64,000 nucleotides of DNA. It comes from Ehretia macrophylla. Its lineage: Eukaryota; Streptophyta; Magnoliopsida; Boraginales; Ehretiaceae. Under the pieces are notes generated by a model. It was not told where the DNA came from. It saw only the letters and a program-made list of their open reading frames with translations, and searched no databases. The DNA is taken from contig CM075767.1 of NCBI GenBank assembly GCA_037974665.1, positions 20,414,840 to 20,478,839 on the forward strand, given 5' to 3'. The position numbers were made by a program, and so were the translations under genes. Shown here piece after piece: positions 61,006 through 64,000 of the stretch (its first letter is position 1; each line of letters opens with the position of its first letter).

Positions 61006-64000
61006 AGTAGTTAGATAGCTACTTCCAGTCACAATGGGAGACCAAGATTCGATCTCATAGGGTAGGAGTAAAATAAAACCATAAATGGTGATATTTGAGA
61101 TTTATAATTAAACCTGTGAACATTTAGTATAAGTAGGTTTAGGATTATACTACCTCTACTACTAAGTCTGAAGTTCTTATCTAAAATGATTGTTGAAATA
61201 AAATGATTAATTGCCTAACAAAAACAACAACAAAAAAAGTCGGAAGTTCTTATCTAGGCACATTCGCAGTCTTATATCTAGGCTAGGAACAAGTAAGCAA
61301 TATAAAAATCCATTGGTGGCTCATTCTAGTTGAAGAAGTACTTATTTGTATATATACTGCTACAATTTATCTTCAACTACATTATAACTTCTTTAAATTA
61401 ATAGTCTTGGAATCACTAAATTTTATTAACTTAGTGATATAAATTAATATAAGATATTTTTAGTATTCTTTCTGAAAAGTGACTCATATTTTTTTAGTCC
61501 AATTTGAAAAAACAAGTAGAAAAGTCTAATGTAAATAGAAGATAAGATTCTAATTTAGTAAGATTAGAATAAGTTTCACTAATCTCGTATACTAATCCTA
61601 CAAGGATTAGGATTAAAATTAGTTTCTCTAATCTCGCTCAATTTTTTCTCTTTAGTTTCTCCAAAATTTCTTGTTACAATACAAGACAGCAATCTCAGAA
61701 CTTTTAGGTGCATTGCACATAATTAACAATGAGATTCAACTAGATTTGAAATTCAATAAAAGATAAGCTACTTTTGATTCATAATTTGAGAAAATCTAAT
61801 AGTTAATTTGTTATGTACTTTTCAACTAATTATTAATTTATAAAATAATTGGATCGATAAAATACAAAAAAAAAAAATATTTTAAATGTATTATCTTATA
61901 ATTTTATTAAAGTTATTAACTTTTTACACTAATCCGAATTCAAGACCAAATAATTTTATTATTTAAAAGAGATTATTAGTTTATAGAGTATTAATTTAAA
62001 GATGTTATATTGTATACTAATTTCTCATATTGCTTTAGACAGTAAGCAATACCATAATTTCATACTTTTTAACAATTAAATTCTAAATCACTTTGTAAGA
62101 ATTTAAAACTAATGATGTCGTTTTCTTTGGGAGAAGAACGATAGAGCTAGTAACTTTTTCCAGTGGCTAATAGCTCGAACACTTTTGTACATTTGTTATA
62201 TGGCAATTAATGAAATCTTTCCATAATACTTAAGAGAAAAGATAAACCGAAAGAAAAAAGAAGAAAATGGAAATTGGGCATCTATTTTGCTTAAAAGTTG
62301 ACAAAGTTGGTGTATCCCACGTATATTTATTTTTTACAAACTTCCATTAGTGTTACTTTTTTTTCATAGGGTCTCTAAAAATATCAATTATTACTTTATG
62401 GAGATCCAAATTTAAGAGTTAGAGACTCAAATTACTTTTTACAAACTCCATTCATGATACTCTTAGGATAGCGAGTCCAACTAGCTTATCTCTGAACCAC
62501 ATATATTTCTTGATGTTTCAATGAACTCCTCATGTAATATGAAAATCATCTACTCCTTTGACCTGGCAACAAGAATTAGTTGAATCACTTTCACAAATTT
62601 GACCAACAAATTAAAGTTTTGTTATTTAGTAAACTAAACTTATTAATTTTAAATTTAAATTATTAATTAATTTTTTTAATTAATTAAAGTTCCTTATTAA
62701 ATAACTTAATTTTTAAACTAACTTAATGTATTATTTATTAAAATAGATTAATTAATTAACTTATTAAAAGAATTTGAAGTTCAAACACAAAAAATGTTCA
62801 TATAATATTAAAGGCGTTTTCATTTTATACAGTTCTACTCAAAACAAATTTTCTACTCTTTTGTTTTTTTTTTTAAAGCTATTCTAGAAATCTGTTTCAC
62901 AAAACAAAAAAATGGGAACAAGTTTTTTGGTGTAATCAGTTTCTGATTGCCATCGTGGTCTTCACCAAACTCAACTATACCAAAATCATGTGTGTATGTG
63001 TGCGCATGTGTGTGTGTGTGTGTGTGAAGGAGGTGGCAGAAGAAGAAGAGAAGGGGAAAAGATGCAAAAGAATTTTGTTAACTGATTAGGGGTTAATAAG
63101 TAATTTAGATTAAAGAGGGCACATTTGGAATTTTGCTTACTCAATTAAGGGTAAAATAGTCATTTTATAAAAATAGTACGATTTTTCGTTAGCTATTAAC
63201 GATACTTTGTCAGTTGTGACTAATTATTAACTTTTGGTAGATATTGGTTGACTAAGCACATAACTTTTGAAATAATAATGACCAATTTGAGAAAAAAATA
63301 TACATATTGGGATCATTTGTGAAATTTACCCTTATTTATTTTTGTCTCTTTTGTATGTTAAGATGTCATTACTATATAAAATTATATATTTTTACATTTA
63401 CTTTTTTATAATTAATATACGAAAAAATTTATTGGCTGCCTAACATATCTCAGTTAGCAATAGAGCAGGTTGGTATGAAAGCATAGGCAATATGAAGTTT
63501 AAATTCCTAGTTGGTCATTCTATATGTAGCTCAGATACTCTTTACTAAATTGATTATAATTTCTTCTAGAAAATATTAATTTGTGCACCGTTTGAAGTAT
63601 TATTAGAAACTATACTAATAGAGATCTTCAACCATATATAGCTCATCAACTAATTGTGTCCCAGACGATACAATTGTAACGTAAAGTTGGATTTAAGAAA
63701 AAAAAAAAAAAACAAAGCTAATTATGCAGCATTATAGTCTTTCCTACATTAATCTTTAAATTGAAACTTATTTGTTTGAGTTGGTATATTGATGATGGAT
63801 ACAACCAGAATTGGCATTTGGGTTGGGTTGATACAAGCCCAACACAACCTATCACACTAAATTCGGACCCAACCCAATCTGGTTAAGAGTGAGTTCGAAT
63901 CGGCCCAACACACCACATATAGATGAGTCAAGTTGAGTTTTATAATTTTTGACTCAACCCATTTAAATTTGGCCCCATTTTGATATAGAACCAGCCCATC
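61006..64000. other. AT-rich DNA without a gene
   Basis: No coding region is supported. The stretch at about 63,100-63,335 resembles a single TIR of a MULE-type MITE (ends GAAATTTACCC). About 63,438-63,570 has weak tRNA-like words. About 63,805-63,990 is rich in CCAACCC/GGGTTGGG words. None could be given clear ends. Confidence 0.5.
62989..63026. repeat. GT dinucleotide microsatellite
   Basis: TGTGTGTATGTGTGCGCATG followed by a pure TG run, 38 bases in total. Confidence 0.95.

Noticed and set aside
63438-63570. tRNA-like words (CTCAGTTAGCAATAGAGCA, GTTTAAATTCC)
   Set aside because: The arms do not fold into a cloverleaf by eye. It could be an old SINE, but the ends are not visible.

Overview
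The window is AT-rich nuclear DNA from a flowering plant, most likely a eudicot. The evidence is CC-NB-ARC-LRR resistance-gene relics, plant-type Ty1/copia elements primed by initiator-Met tRNA, hAT and MULE-like elements, an exon of a plant LRR receptor kinase, and a four-exon beta-expansin gene. No species can be named from the sequence alone. There are few intact genes: the only one that reads as complete is the beta-expansin near the right end (56,116-58,642, minus strand).

The left three quarters is a large tandem duplication. Unit A (1-28,113) and unit B (28,114 to about 48,260) share the same order: the 3' flank of an NLR, a small element with a 'putative gypsy type transposon' (Transposase_28-like) gene on the minus strand, an old copia element split by a younger RE1-type copia element, AT-rich spacer, a CC-only NLR fragment, a nearly full-length RGA-type NLR pseudogene, and the NLR 3' flank. 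The window opens in the 3' flank of a further unit, so there were at least three NLR copies in tandem. Both NLR copies (15,541-18,499 and 44,037-47,021) are dead, but almost all their stops and frameshifts differ. They were therefore probably disabled separately after duplication.

Several insertions occur in one unit only and so postdate the duplication. In unit A they are a 1,213-bp MULE-like foldback element stuffed with CAT-type trinucleotide repeat (13,907-15,119, 9-bp TSD), a complete 5.26-kb Tnt1-like copia element (18,901-24,160, TSD TGCTC), and a 2.4-kb solo LTR (25,600-27,995, TSD TTGAA). In unit B there is a second solo LTR of the same family in the opposite orientation (37,014-39,323, TSD GAATC). 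The duplicated RE1-type copia carries shared older lesions: the RT YVDD region is missing, RNase H is cut short, and only 83 bp of the 3' LTR remains.

To the right of the duplication (48,260-56,115) the sequence is a patchwork of LTR relics and a MITE-like element, with one surviving exon of an LRR-RLK subfamily III pseudokinase (53,424-53,995) that has no recognisable first exon in place. Then comes the beta-expansin gene, with a 346-bp MITE in its third intron. It is followed by a 5'-truncated LINE with a poly(A) tail (about 59,380-59,653), a hAT transposase relic (about 59,930-61,005, minus strand), and 3 kb of AT-rich DNA with a GT microsatellite and no gene that I can see.

I found no convincing new gene system. 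The most unusual items are the foldback element with its trinucleotide core, the repeated palindromic leader of the Tnt1-like element, the two separately decayed NLR copies, and a possible inverted receptor-kinase fragment next to the surviving kinase exon.
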